The notes beneath the pieces were generated by a model. The model ran no database searches. It was not told where the DNA came from and saw only the letters and a list, made by a program, of their open reading frames with translations. A stretch of 64,000 nt of DNA, from contig NZ_CP108093.1 of the NCBI RefSeq assembly GCF_036188265.1, forward strand, positions 1,550,001 to 1,614,000, read 5' to 3'. This stretch comes from Streptomyces sp. NBC_00247. Lineage in GTDB: Bacteria; Actinomycetota; Actinomycetes; Streptomycetales; Streptomycetaceae. Below are positions 1-8,640 of the stretch, piece after piece. A program made the position numbers and the translations under genes. The first letter of the stretch is position 1. Each line of letters begins with the position of its first letter.

Positions 1-53
1 AATCTGGATGACGGTCACGGTGGGTCATTTTGCCGTGTCCGCGCACGCGGGGC

Positions 54-82
54 GGGGCGCGTCCAGCGGGTGGACGCGCCCC
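54..82 (-). terminator. Intrinsic terminator hairpin
   Basis: An 11-bp perfect stem (GGGGCGCGTCC at 54-64 with GGACGCGCCCC at 72-82) and a 7-nt loop lie just downstream of the acyl-CoA dehydrogenase stop codon on the minus strand. There is no long U-tract, as is usual for Streptomyces terminators. No gene is visible in positions 1-159. Confidence 0.65.
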
Positions 83-159
83 GGGGCCCTGTGCGCCGGA
101 AGGCCTGGTGTGCCGGAAGGCAGGCCCGGTGTGCCGGAGGGCTCAGCGGGCCACCGGGC

Positions 160-2154
160 TCACCGGTAGGGGCGCCGGGCGTTCTCGCCCCGGGCCGGGC
201 CGGGGGTGGCGTCCGCGATCCAGGGGCCGTCGCCGCTGGGGTCGATGATCCCCTCCTCCAGCCAGGTGTACGAGCCCGCGAGGACCCGGTCGACGACCCG
301 TCGGTCCAGGTCGTCGGTGTTGGCCCAGAGGCGGCCGAACAGCTCCTCCGTCCTGAGCCGGGACTGCCGGCAGAAGGCGTCGGCCAGTTCGTACGCCTCG
401 CGGCCGTGTTCGCCCTGGCCGCGCAGCAGCTCGGCGCGGACGCAGGCGGCGCTCGTCGCGAAGAGTTCGGCGCCGATGTCGACGGTGCGGCCCAGGAACC
501 CCTGCTTGGTCTCCATCCGTCCCTGCCAGCGCGACATCGCGTAGAAAGTGGAGCGGGCCAGCCGGCGGGCGGCGCGCTCGGCGTACCGCAGGTGGTGGGA
601 GAGGTCCGGGTGTCCGGCGGGCCGGAACTCCGCGTACGAGCTGGGCACCTGGCCGGGTCCGGCGACCAGTTTCGGCAGCCAGCGGGCGTAGAAGCCGGCC
701 GCCGCGGCGCCGGCCCTCGCCTTGTCGGCGAGCGGCTTGTCGGGGTCGATGAGGTCGCCGGCGACCTTGAGGTGGGCGTCGACCGCCTCGCGGGCGATCA
801 GCAGGTGCATGATCTCCGTCGATCCCTCGAAGATCCGGTTGATCCGCATGTCCCGGAGCATCTGCTCGGCAGGGACGGCCCGTTCGCCGCGGGCGGCGAG
901 GGAGTCGGCGGTCTCGAACCCGCGTCCGCCGCGGATCTGGACGAGTTCGTCGGCGATCCGCCAGCCCATCTCGGAGCCGTACAGCTTGGCGAGCGCGGCC
1001 TCGATCCGGATGTCGTTGCGGTCCTCGTCGGCCATCTGGGAGGCGAGGTCGACCACGGCCTCCAGCGCGAAGGTGGTGGCGGCGATGAAGGAGATCTTCG
1101 CGCCGACCGCCTCGTGCCGGGCGACGGGCCTCCCCCACTGCTCGCGGACGGCCGACCACTCGCGGGCGATCTTCAGGGACCACTTGCCGACTCCGACGCA
1201 CATCGCCGGGAGCGAGAGCCGGCCGGTGTTGAGCGTGGTCAGCGCGATCTTCAGGCCGGCGCCCTCGGGGCCGATGCGGTGGGCGGCCGGCACCCGTACG
1301 CCGTGGAAGCGGGTGACGCCGTTCTCGATGCCGCGCAGCCCCATGAAGGCGTTGCGGTGCTCCACGGTGATGCCCGGCGAGTCCGCCTCCACCACGAACG
1401 CCGTGATGCCACCGGGGTGGTCCGGACCTTCGGGCACCCGGGCCATGACGACCAGCAGGTCGGCGACGACCCCGTTGGTGGTCCAGAGCTTCACGCCGTC
1501 CAGGACGTAGGCGTCGCCGTCCGGTACGGCGGTGGTGGCGAGCCGGGCGGGGTCGGAGCCGACGTCGGGTTCGGTGAGCAGGAACGCAGAGATGTCGGTA
1601 CTGGCGAGCCGGGGCAGGAAGGTGTCCTTCTGCTCCTGGGTGCCGAACATCTTCAGCGGCTGCGGTACGCCGATCGACTGGTGGGCCGAGAGCAGCGCGC
1701 CGATCGCCGGGCTGGCCGAGCCGGCCAGGGCGAGGGCCCTGTTGTAGTAGACCTGGGTGAGGCCGAGGCCGCCGTACTTCGGGTCGATCTTCATGCCGAG
1801 CGCGCCGAGCTTCTTGAGTCCGGCGATCACCTCGTCGGGGATGCGCGCCTCGCGTTCGATGAGGGCTCCGTCGACGTGGGAGAGGCAGAACGCGCGCAGC
1901 CGGGCGAGGAACTCCTCGCCGCGCCGGACGTCTTCCCCGGCGGGCAGCGGGTGCGGGTGGATCAGGTCGAGACGGAGCCGTCCGAGGAACAGCTCCTTCG
2001 CGAAGCTGGGCCGGTGCCAGTCCTGCTCACGGGCGTCCTCGGCGACGCGGCGCGCCTCGCGCTCGGTCACCGTCGTCCGCGGCGGGTGGGTACGGGAGCG
2101 GGCGGCCGGGTCCGGGCGCTCGGGGAGGTCCTGCGGTGCCTGCGGTGCGGACAT
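160..2154 (-). CDS. Acyl-CoA dehydrogenase family protein (long form)
   Basis: This 664-residue flavoenzyme probably catalyses alpha,beta-dehydrogenation of an acyl-CoA thioester in fatty-acid or related catabolism, passing electrons to ETF. The acyl-CoA dehydrogenase core is clear: an N-terminal helical domain, the middle beta-domain (FLLTEPDVGSDPARLATT, then the LWTTNG segment), and the C-terminal helical domain with IRGGRGFET and RIFEGSTEIMHL; the Glu in FEGSTE aligns with the catalytic base of the family. It is longer than the roughly 380-residue classical enzymes, with an N-terminal extension of about 60 residues and a C-terminal extension, as in the larger FadE-like or very-long-chain type. 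The ATG at 2154 is preceded by GGAGAGG. It is monocistronic, flanked by hairpins on both sides. Chain-length specificity cannot be read from the sequence. Confidence 0.9.
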   Translation of the reverse strand: MSAPQAPQDLPERPDPAARSRTHPPRTTVTEREARRVAEDAREQDWHRPSFAKELFLGRLRLDLIHPHPLPAGEDVRRGEEFLARLRAFCLSHVDGALIEREARIPDEVIAGLKKLGALGMKIDPKYGGLGLTQVYYNRALALAGSASPAIGALLSAHQSIGVPQPLKMFGTQEQKDTFLPRLASTDISAFLLTEPDVGSDPARLATTAVPDGDAYVLDGVKLWTTNGVVADLLVVMARVPEGPDHPGGITAFVVEADSPGITVEHRNAFMGLRGIENGVTRFHGVRVPAAHRIGPEGAGLKIALTTLNTGRLSLPAMCVGVGKWSLKIAREWSAVREQWGRPVARHEAVGAKISFIAATTFALEAVVDLASQMADEDRNDIRIEAALAKLYGSEMGWRIADELVQIRGGRGFETADSLAARGERAVPAEQMLRDMRINRIFEGSTEIMHLLIAREAVDAHLKVAGDLIDPDKPLADKARAGAAAAGFYARWLPKLVAGPGQVPSSYAEFRPAGHPDLSHHLRYAERAARRLARSTFYAMSRWQGRMETKQGFLGRTVDIGAELFATSAACVRAELLRGQGEHGREAYELADAFCRQSRLRTEELFGRLWANTDDLDRRVVDRVLAGSYTWLEEGIIDPSGDGPWIADATPGPARGENARRPYR

Positions 2155-2287
2155 GGGGGCTACACCTCTCCGCGGGGCGGATCGGGGGACTGCCTGACGG
2201 CGGGTGACCGGCTCCGCGCCCGCGGGGTTGCGACCGGTGGCACACGTCCGTATCTACCCGATTCGTCCCACCCCCACCACCGCAGCG

Positions 2288-2346
2288 GCGGGCGTCCCGC
2301 GCCGGGGACGCCCGCGGCCGGAGCCCCCGCACAGTGGGCTCCGGCC
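2288..2346 (-). terminator. Tandem terminator hairpins downstream of aldehyde dehydrogenase
   Basis: Two adjacent perfect 11-bp stems occur: GCGGGCGTCCC (2288-2298) pairing with 2305-2315, and GGCCGGAGCCC (2316-2326) pairing with 2336-2346. They lie directly after the stop codon of the aldehyde dehydrogenase at 2391 and upstream of the acyl-CoA dehydrogenase, so they should insulate the two transcription units. Confidence 0.7.
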
Positions 2347-2390
2347 GTGGTGACGCGTCCCTGGCCGACTCGCGCCGGCCGGGACCCTTC

Positions 2391-3836
2391 CTACAGAGCG
2401 AGGCCGGTCAGGACCAGGACGCGCTCGTAGGTGTAGTCGTCCATCGCGTAGCGCACGCCCTCGCGGCCGACGCCGGACTGCTTGGCGCCGCCGTACGGCA
2501 TCTGGTCGGCGCGGTACGAGGGGACGTCGCCGATGATCACGCCACCGACCTCCAGGGCCCGGTGGGCGCGGAAGGCGGCCTGCAGGTCGTGCGTGAAGAC
2601 GCCCGCCTGGAGGCCGTACTTCGAGGAGTTGACGGCGGCGAACGCCTCCGCCTCGCCGTCCACCTTCTGGATCGACATGACCGGCCCGAAGACCTCCTCG
2701 CGGGCGAGGGTGGTCGAGTCGGGGAGGCCGGCGAGGACGGTCGGCGCGTAGGTGGCGCCGTCGCGCTTGCCGCCGGTGAGGAGCTGGGCCCCCGCGGCGA
2801 CGGCCTCGTCGACCCATGACTCGACCCGCTTGGCCGCGTCCTCGCTGACGAGCGGGCCGACGTCGGTGGCGTCGTCGGAGGGGTCGCCGGTGACCAGGGC
2901 CTCGGTGGCGGCGACGATCTTCGGGACGAGGCGGTCGTGGAGCGAGGCGTCGACGATGACCCGCTGCACCGAGATGCAGGACTGGCCGCCCTGGTAGTTG
3001 GAGAAGGTCGCGATGCGGGTCGCGGCCCAGTCCAGGTCCTCTTCGCCGGCGTAGTCGCCGAGGACGACGGCCGCGCCGTTCCCGCCGAGCTCCAGGGTGC
3101 AGTGCTTGCGCGGCACCGACTCCATGATCGAGTAGCCGACCGGGCCGGAGCCGGTGAAGGAGATCACCGGCAGCCGCTCGTCCTGGACGAGTGCGGGCAT
3201 CCGGTCGTTGGGGACGGTCAGCACGGACCAGGAGCCGGCGGGCAGGTCGGTCTCGGCCAGCAGCTCGCCGAGGATCAGCGAGGAGATCGGGGTGGCCGGG
3301 GCCGGCTTGAGGATGATCGGGGCGCCGACGGCGATGGCCGGGGCGACCTTGTGGGCGCTCAGGTTGAGCGGGAAGTTGAACGGTGCGATACCGAGGACCG
3401 TGCCACGCGGGAAGCGGCGGGTGAGGCCGAGGCGCCCGGTACCGCCCGCGTCGGTGTCCAGCCGCTGGGAGTCGCCGCCGTTGTACCGGCGGGCCTCCTC
3501 GGCGGCGAACCGGAAGACGGAGACGGCGCGGCCGACCTCGCCGCGGGCCCACTTGATCGGCTTGCCGTTCTCGGCGGAGATCAGCTGGGCGATCTCCTCG
3601 GTGCGCTCCGCGAGGCGGCGTACGACGTGGTCGAGCGCGGCGACCCGGACGTGCGCGGGGGTCGCGGCGAACTCCTCGCGGACGGCGTGCGCGGCGGCGA
3701 CGGCCTCCTCGATCTGCGCGTCGGTCGGCACACTGACGGTGCCGACGAGCCGGCCGTCCCACGGGTTGGTGACGGCGAAGCTGTCCTCGCCGGTGGCCTG
3801 GCGGCCGGCCAGCCAGAAGGCGTGGGTGGAGGTCAT
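2391..3836 (-). CDS. NAD(P)-dependent aldehyde dehydrogenase
   Basis: This is a 481-residue aldehyde dehydrogenase, the normal family length. It oxidises an aldehyde to the acid with NAD(P)+. Visible signatures are the cofactor-binding ISFTGSGPVGYSIM stretch, the general-base Glu in TLELGGNGAA, the catalytic Cys in GGQSCISVQR and the C-terminal EEVFGPVMS motif. The ATG at 3836 was chosen because the residues downstream align with family N-termini, while the in-frame upstream extension is low-complexity and unlike the family. The neighbouring PucR-type regulator and the nearby gabT suggest, by inference only, a role in amine, GABA or amino-acid aldehyde catabolism. The exact substrate is not determinable. 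Confidence 0.9.
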   Translation of the reverse strand: MTSTHAFWLAGRQATGEDSFAVTNPWDGRLVGTVSVPTDAQIEEAVAAAHAVREEFAATPAHVRVAALDHVVRRLAERTEEIAQLISAENGKPIKWARGEVGRAVSVFRFAAEEARRYNGGDSQRLDTDAGGTGRLGLTRRFPRGTVLGIAPFNFPLNLSAHKVAPAIAVGAPIILKPAPATPISSLILGELLAETDLPAGSWSVLTVPNDRMPALVQDERLPVISFTGSGPVGYSIMESVPRKHCTLELGGNGAAVVLGDYAGEEDLDWAATRIATFSNYQGGQSCISVQRVIVDASLHDRLVPKIVAATEALVTGDPSDDATDVGPLVSEDAAKRVESWVDEAVAAGAQLLTGGKRDGATYAPTVLAGLPDSTTLAREEVFGPVMSIQKVDGEAEAFAAVNSSKYGLQAGVFTHDLQAAFRAHRALEVGGVIIGDVPSYRADQMPYGGAKQSGVGREGVRYAMDDYTYERVLVLTGLAL

Positions 3837-4099
3837 GGAGTCCGGCCCTTCGGAGGTCGTGTGGTGCGCGTGACGTGCGCCGTACGGTGCGTCGCGCGGT
3901 GCGCGGGACGCCCGTCGTGTCACGCCCGGGTTCGTGGGGTGCGGCGGCCCGCCGTCGCGGGTGTCGCCCGCCCACCGTAGGACGGGGCCCGGCCCGTGGG
4001 GCTTGTCCGTGGTGGAGCAGGCACGGACCGTGGGACGCCGAATTGTCGAAGGCGGCACGCCCCGGCCCTGGTCCGCTCGTCCGGTCCGTTCGACCGTCC

Positions 4100-4150
4100 G
4101 GCCCGCTCAGTCGTCCGGTCCGCTCAGTCGTCCGGTCCGCTCAGTCGTCC
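4100..4150. repeat. Three tandem 17-bp repeats covering the pucR-like stop codon
   Basis: The unit GGTCCGCTCAGTCGTCC occurs at 4117-4133 and 4134-4150, with a one-base variant at 4100-4116. The last copy contains the stop codon of the downstream-facing regulator gene, so the final codons (Asp-Asp-stop) are repeated in non-coding DNA. The surrounding 304-bp gap 3837-4140 holds degenerate GTCCG-rich versions of the same unit and no gene. Confidence 0.8.
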
Positions 4151-5748
4151 GCCGCCGGCGAGGCCGTCGCCTTCAGGGCCAGCCAGAGTTCCATCCGGAC
4201 GTCCGGATCGTCGAGCGAGCGCCCGAGGATCTCCTCGACCCGCCGCATCCGGTAGCGCAGGGTGTGCCGGTGCACCCCGAGGTCGGCGGCGGCGGCGTCC
4301 CACTGGCCGTGCCGGGAGAGCCAGGCGCGGAGCGACGCCACCAGGTCGCCCCGCCCCTTGGCGTCGTGCTCGCGCAGGGCGCGGAGCATACCGTCCGCGA
4401 AGGCGCGTACCGCGTCGTCCCCGAGGAGCGGCAGCAGCGAACCGGCCGCCAGCTCCTCGTGCTCCACGAGGGCCCTGCCGCGGCGGCGGGCGACCGAGAG
4501 CGCCTGCCCGGCCTGCTTGTACGCGGCGGCGACCGCAGTCGGCCCGGCGGGTGCGGAGAGTCCCACCACGAGGCGAGCCCCGTCCGTGCCCTTGTCGCGC
4601 ACCGGCCGGGCGTCCTGCGCCTCCGCGTACGCGGCGCACGCGGCGACCGCCGCGCCCCCGTCCACGGCCAGCACCACCAGCCGCTCGCCTTCGGGGACCG
4701 CCAGGAGCGGCTCGCCGGCCCGGATGGCCGCCGTGTCGAGAACCTCGGCGAGGACCTCCACCACGGCCGGTACGGCGTTGCCCGCCGCGCCGTTCGCACC
4801 CGCCCCCGCCGCCGGCTCCGCGATCAGCAGCCGGAACGGCGCGTCGAAGAGCCCGCCGTAGAGGTCTCCCGCGACGGCCCGCGCGTGGTCGGGCTCGCCG
4901 GAGAGCAGCATCCGGAGCACCGCGGCCCCCAGCCGCTGCTCGGCGCTGTGCAGCGCGCGCGAGCGGGCCGTGGTCAGGGTGAGCAGCGCGACGGCCGAGT
5001 TGACGGCGTACCGCTCGGCGGTGCCGAGGGCGGCGCCCGTACCGACGGCGAGAGCGCCCCGGGCCCGGCGGCCGGTGCCCAGGGTCTGGAGTTCGACCCG
5101 GTCCTCCGCCGCGCCCACCACGGCGCTGGCCGGTGCGGGCCGCTCGCGCAGCCGGGCGACGTCCGGGGTGAGCCGGGCGGCCCGGCGGGCGGCCCACTCC
5201 GGCGCCGCCGCGACGACCGCGCCGGAGGTGTCGTACAGGGCGGCCCAGCCGTCGACGTGGGCGGCGAGGCGGCTCAGCAGCGGGGCGGGTCCTTCGGCGG
5301 TGAGCGCGGCCCTGGTCAGTTCCCGCTGGGCCTCGAACCCCGCGGTGACCGCCCGGTACTGGTCGGCCGCGATGGCGGCGGAGACCGCCTTGCTGATGGC
5401 GATGAACGGGGTCGGCCGGGGCACTTCCAGGAGCGGCATCCCCGCTTCCTCGGCGGCGTCCACGAGGGCCGCGGGGACCGCCTCGTGCACGACGCCCACG
5501 GCGAAGCCGAGTCCGGCGACCCCGGCGTCGGTCAGCCGCCGCACGTAGCGGCGCATCTCCTGCGGGTTCTCGGCGTCGAGGTTGGCGGCGGTCACGAGCA
5601 GCAGCTCACCGCCGTCCATGTACGGGACGGGGTCGGCGAGCTCGCTGGCGTGGGCCCAGCGCACCGGGGTGTCGAGCCGGTCCGCCGCCGCGCGGACGCG
5701 GAGTCTGAGGGCCGTGTGCTGGACGAGGGAAGCGAGCGTGGGGGGCAT
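4141..5748 (-). CDS. PucR-family transcriptional regulator
   Basis: This 535-residue regulator has PucR/CdaR architecture: an N-terminal purine-catabolism-type sensory domain (residues about 1-150, from LASLVQHTALRLRV onward), a central GGDEF-like region, and the C-terminal PucR helix-turn-helix containing LGVHRHTLRYRMRRVEEIL. Such proteins activate nearby nitrogen, amine or purine catabolic operons. The ATG at 5748 is used because the N-terminal domain begins immediately after it and the upstream reading frame is not conserved-looking. It sits between the aldehyde dehydrogenase and a membrane ATPase gene, all on the minus strand but separated by repeat-rich gaps. A likely target is the flanking aldehyde dehydrogenase or gabT; this is inferred from position only. 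Confidence 0.88.
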   Translation of the reverse strand: MPPTLASLVQHTALRLRVRAAADRLDTPVRWAHASELADPVPYMDGGELLLVTAANLDAENPQEMRRYVRRLTDAGVAGLGFAVGVVHEAVPAALVDAAEEAGMPLLEVPRPTPFIAISKAVSAAIAADQYRAVTAGFEAQRELTRAALTAEGPAPLLSRLAAHVDGWAALYDTSGAVVAAAPEWAARRAARLTPDVARLRERPAPASAVVGAAEDRVELQTLGTGRRARGALAVGTGAALGTAERYAVNSAVALLTLTTARSRALHSAEQRLGAAVLRMLLSGEPDHARAVAGDLYGGLFDAPFRLLIAEPAAGAGANGAAGNAVPAVVEVLAEVLDTAAIRAGEPLLAVPEGERLVVLAVDGGAAVAACAAYAEAQDARPVRDKGTDGARLVVGLSAPAGPTAVAAAYKQAGQALSVARRRGRALVEHEELAAGSLLPLLGDDAVRAFADGMLRALREHDAKGRGDLVASLRAWLSRHGQWDAAAADLGVHRHTLRYRMRRVEEILGRSLDDPDVRMELWLALKATASPAADD

Positions 5749-5907
5749 GGAACGAAACCCTCGGGATCGGGTACGGGTCGGGTCGGGCCGCCGGAACCGG
5801 CTCGGGTCGACCGGCTCGCGATGCGCCGTCTTGTACGAACGGGCACATCCGATTGTGCCAGGGCGGCACAATCGCCACGCCGCCCCGGTGCAACCGCGGC
5901 TTCCCAC

Positions 5908-5995
5908 CTCATCCGCTCATGCACTCGTCAGCTCGTCCGTTCGTTCACCCGTCCGCTCATCCGCTCATCCACTCATCCGTTCGTCAGCTCATCCA
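5908..5995. repeat. Low-complexity CTCATCCG/CTCGTCC repeat tract
   Basis: The stretch is built of degenerate 8-10-bp units (CTCATCCGCT, CTCGTCCGTT, CTCATCCACT). It lies between the start region of the PucR-type gene and the stop codon (5989) of the next gene, overlapping that stop. It resembles the repeats at 4100-4150 in composition, so both gaps around this regulator are repeat-expanded. Confidence 0.6.
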
Positions 5996-8352
5996 CCGAG
6001 CTCCACCAGGAGCGGCGGGGTGCGCTCGCCCGCGACGTTCGTCAGGGAGACCACCGCGTGGCCGGCCGGCACGGCGTACGCCAACTCGGAGGCCGACCAG
6101 CGCTCCCGCTCGACCCTGCGCACGGTCACCGCGTCGCGGGTCACCGCTTTTCCGGTCACCAGCTTGCGGAGCGCGTGCAGGGCTCGGGTGACGCTCTGGT
6201 CGGCGAAGACGGCGTGCTGGGCGACCTCCCGGGTCTCCATCCACTCCTTGCCCCACGCCTCGGAGAAGCGCTTGCCGTCCCAGGTGGTGACCCCGGCGAA
6301 GGCCATGCTGCAGCCGACCGCGCCCAGCAGCGCCGTGTGCAGCCGCTCGGGGACGTCGTCGACGGTCCGCAGGGTGAGCAGCACCCCGGCGTTGACGGAG
6401 CGGAGCCTGCGGATGCCGCGCACGGTCTCGTCGGTGACGGCCCGCGTCGCGTCGTCCAGGACGAGCCCGAGGAAGAGGGTGCGGTCCGGGCGCGCGGCGG
6501 CGACGGCGGTGAACTGCGCGAGGATCAGCCGGGCGAGCAGCCGGGACGCCTCGGCGTGCGCGCGCTCGGGCAGGTCGATCCTGACCCGCAGCGGCAGCCG
6601 CTCCATCGAACGCAGGGAGAACGGTGCGGCGTCCGGGCCGGTGGCGAAGGAGGGGGCGAGCGCGGGCCGGTCGAGCAGGGCGAGCCGGTCGGCCAGAACC
6701 GGGCCGGGGTCCCCGGGGCCTCCGGACTGCCGGGTGCGGGCGTCGAGCTCGCGGAGCATCGCCCGGTGGCCGCCGGCCTCGGCCGCTTCCCGCAGCGCGG
6801 CGAGCGCGGCCGGGTGGCCGTCGAGGAGCTCCCGCAGGTCCGGCACGGAGGGGAAGACCCCGTACACCGCCCGGTACGGGCCGAGCAGTTGGGCCAGCAC
6901 GGTGACGGCCCGGCGTACGTCGACCGTCTCCACGTCTCCGACGAGCCCCTCGGCGAGCACCGCGGCGGCCTCGTCGGGGTCGGTGGTGCCGCCGTACAGG
7001 TCGAGGCCGTGGGCCGCCTCGCGCCCGCCGATCCGCACCACCACGTCGTAGAGGCCGTCCGGCCCCAGGTCGCTGCCGCCCCCGCCAACGGCGAGTACGG
7101 CGGCCCGCCCGGCGAGCGCCTGGAGGGCGAGGCATTCGACGGCCGGGCGCACCAGCCGGGCCGATTTGCCGCTGCCGGGAGGCCCGACCGCCAGCAGTGA
7201 GGTGCCGAGCAGGGCGGTCTCCAGGGCGACGCCGGAGCCGCGGCGGACGTACGGGTTGTGCGGGTCGGCGGAGCAGCGGCCGATGCGGACCTGTCCGGTG
7301 AGCAGGTCGTGGGCGGCGGTGCGCGACGGCAGGTCGCGGAGACCCGAGGGGTGCAGGAAGGCGGCTCCGCCCTCGCGCAGCACGGAGTGGGTGAAGGGGG
7401 CGACGGTGTCGGGCCGTTGCCGCGCCACGGACCAGGCCTGCCGGAGCCGGGCGCAGTCCACGTCGTTCATGCGGCCGGACCGCACCGCCGCGGTGAGCGT
7501 CTCGGCGGCCTCGGTCTGGCCGGCCGCCCGGAGTTCGGGCCAGCGGGCCGGGGACCCTTCGGGGGCGGCGGCGCCGGCTCCGTCCGGCGTGCCGTCCGTG
7601 GCGGCGGCGGGCTTGGACCGACCGGTGAGCAGGGAGCGCCAGTCGCCGAGGACGGCGAAGGGTGCGAGCACGGCGAGGGTGATCGCCGCGTAGATCCAGT
7701 TGGAGGCGGCCTGGCTCTGGAGGAACCGCCCGCCCGCGACGGACACCACGAGGGCGAGCACCGGGCGCGCGACCGGGATCGTCTCCTTCCACACCAGGAG
7801 CTGTGCGAAGCCGGCGAGTCCGAGCGCGGTCACCGCGCGGAAGGGCTGTCCGCGCTCGGCGACGTACCGGCGGAACACCTCGGACCAGTTGCCCAGCCGG
7901 CCGCAGCCGTAGAGGAGGACGCCGAAGAGGATTCCCTCGTAGACGCTGATGGCGTCGCGGCCCTCGACGGTGGCGGGGCTGTTCGTGCCCGCGTACCACC
8001 AGTCGCTCGGGGTGAACGCCCGCAGGGGCAGCAGGCGGTAGGGGAGGTAGCCGTTGCGCCAGAGCGACCAGAGCAGGATGCCGGCGAGTACGGAGATCAG
8101 GGCGCCGGTCAGCAGCTGGCGCCCTTCGGCCTCCTCGGACTTCTCGGGGGGCGGCGGCCGGTGGCCGTACCGCCAGACGCCGGGTTCCTCGGCCGGGCGC
8201 GGGGCACTCAGCCAGGCGTCGACGGACGGTACCGCCGAGGGCGCGGTGCGGGGGCGGGGCGGGACCGGTGGAGAAGGGGGCGGCGGCCCCACGGGATGCG
8301 GCACCCGCCCCGACCGCGTGTCCCGGACGCCGTGCGTGCCGTCGTTCTCCAT
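5989..8352 (-). CDS. Membrane-anchored ATP-binding protein, function unknown
   Basis: This 787-residue protein has a proline-rich cytoplasmic N-terminus, several hydrophobic segments in the first third (for example GALISVLAGILLWSLW and FGVLLYGCGRLG), and a large C-terminal ATPase-like domain with a Walker A box AVGPPGSGKSARLV and a hydrophobic FLGLVLDDATRAV segment that could be Walker B. The layout (N-terminal TM segments followed by a P-loop domain) recalls VirD4/FtsK-type coupling ATPases, but the rest does not let me assign it to conjugation or secretion. It is single copy, flanked by an unrelated regulator and the divergent gabT. The ATG at 8352 follows a GGGGGAA-type ribosome-binding site. 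Its role is unknown; it belongs to the chromosome, not to the element at 40-55 kb. Confidence 0.75.
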   Translation of the reverse strand: MENDGTHGVRDTRSGRVPHPVGPPPPSPPVPPRPRTAPSAVPSVDAWLSAPRPAEEPGVWRYGHRPPPPEKSEEAEGRQLLTGALISVLAGILLWSLWRNGYLPYRLLPLRAFTPSDWWYAGTNSPATVEGRDAISVYEGILFGVLLYGCGRLGNWSEVFRRYVAERGQPFRAVTALGLAGFAQLLVWKETIPVARPVLALVVSVAGGRFLQSQAASNWIYAAITLAVLAPFAVLGDWRSLLTGRSKPAAATDGTPDGAGAAAPEGSPARWPELRAAGQTEAAETLTAAVRSGRMNDVDCARLRQAWSVARQRPDTVAPFTHSVLREGGAAFLHPSGLRDLPSRTAAHDLLTGQVRIGRCSADPHNPYVRRGSGVALETALLGTSLLAVGPPGSGKSARLVRPAVECLALQALAGRAAVLAVGGGGSDLGPDGLYDVVVRIGGREAAHGLDLYGGTTDPDEAAAVLAEGLVGDVETVDVRRAVTVLAQLLGPYRAVYGVFPSVPDLRELLDGHPAALAALREAAEAGGHRAMLRELDARTRQSGGPGDPGPVLADRLALLDRPALAPSFATGPDAAPFSLRSMERLPLRVRIDLPERAHAEASRLLARLILAQFTAVAAARPDRTLFLGLVLDDATRAVTDETVRGIRRLRSVNAGVLLTLRTVDDVPERLHTALLGAVGCSMAFAGVTTWDGKRFSEAWGKEWMETREVAQHAVFADQSVTRALHALRKLVTGKAVTRDAVTVRRVERERWSASELAYAVPAGHAVVSLTNVAGERTPPLLVELGG

Positions 8353-8497
8353 GAACCGTTCCCCCCTGACCAGCCAGGTCCGTCCGCTGCCCCGGCCAAT
8401 CTAGTGCCTGTGCCTCGTTCCGGGCCGGGCTCGCGGCAGGTCCGTGCGCCGGGTCGGGCCCCCGGACGGTACGCCCGGTTTCGCTCCGTCTTCGTTC

Positions 8498-8512
8498 TGT
8501 CCGTGACGGACA
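8498..8512. promoter_or_regulatory. Inverted repeat in the gabT upstream region
   Basis: TGTCCGT-G-ACGGACA is a perfect 7-bp inverted repeat with a 1-bp centre, located 128 bp before gabT in the divergent gap 8353-8640. It is a plausible operator for a dimeric regulator, possibly the nearby PucR-type protein. No strong sigma-70 promoter was recognised around it. Confidence 0.35.
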
Positions 8513-8640
8513 AGGACACGTCCGTACCACTCCCGATCGGAGCATGACCGGTCGCCTCCCGCGCCCCTAGCCTGCAAGCAGCAGAAGCGTCATCCCCGTC
8601 GGCGCAGCCCCCGTCCGCATCACCCCCCCAGGAGCCCTTC

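Noticed and set aside
3934..7200. A 1088-codon plus-strand reading frame and several other long frames opposite real genes
   Set aside because: It runs antisense to the PucR-type regulator and the membrane ATPase. Composition is Arg/Gly/Val-rich, no domain is recognisable, and such frames arise from high GC.
5989..8352. Calling the membrane ATPase a VirD4/TraB coupling protein
   Set aside because: Only a Walker A and N-terminal TM segments are shared. No other conjugation gene is nearby and the gene is outside the element.
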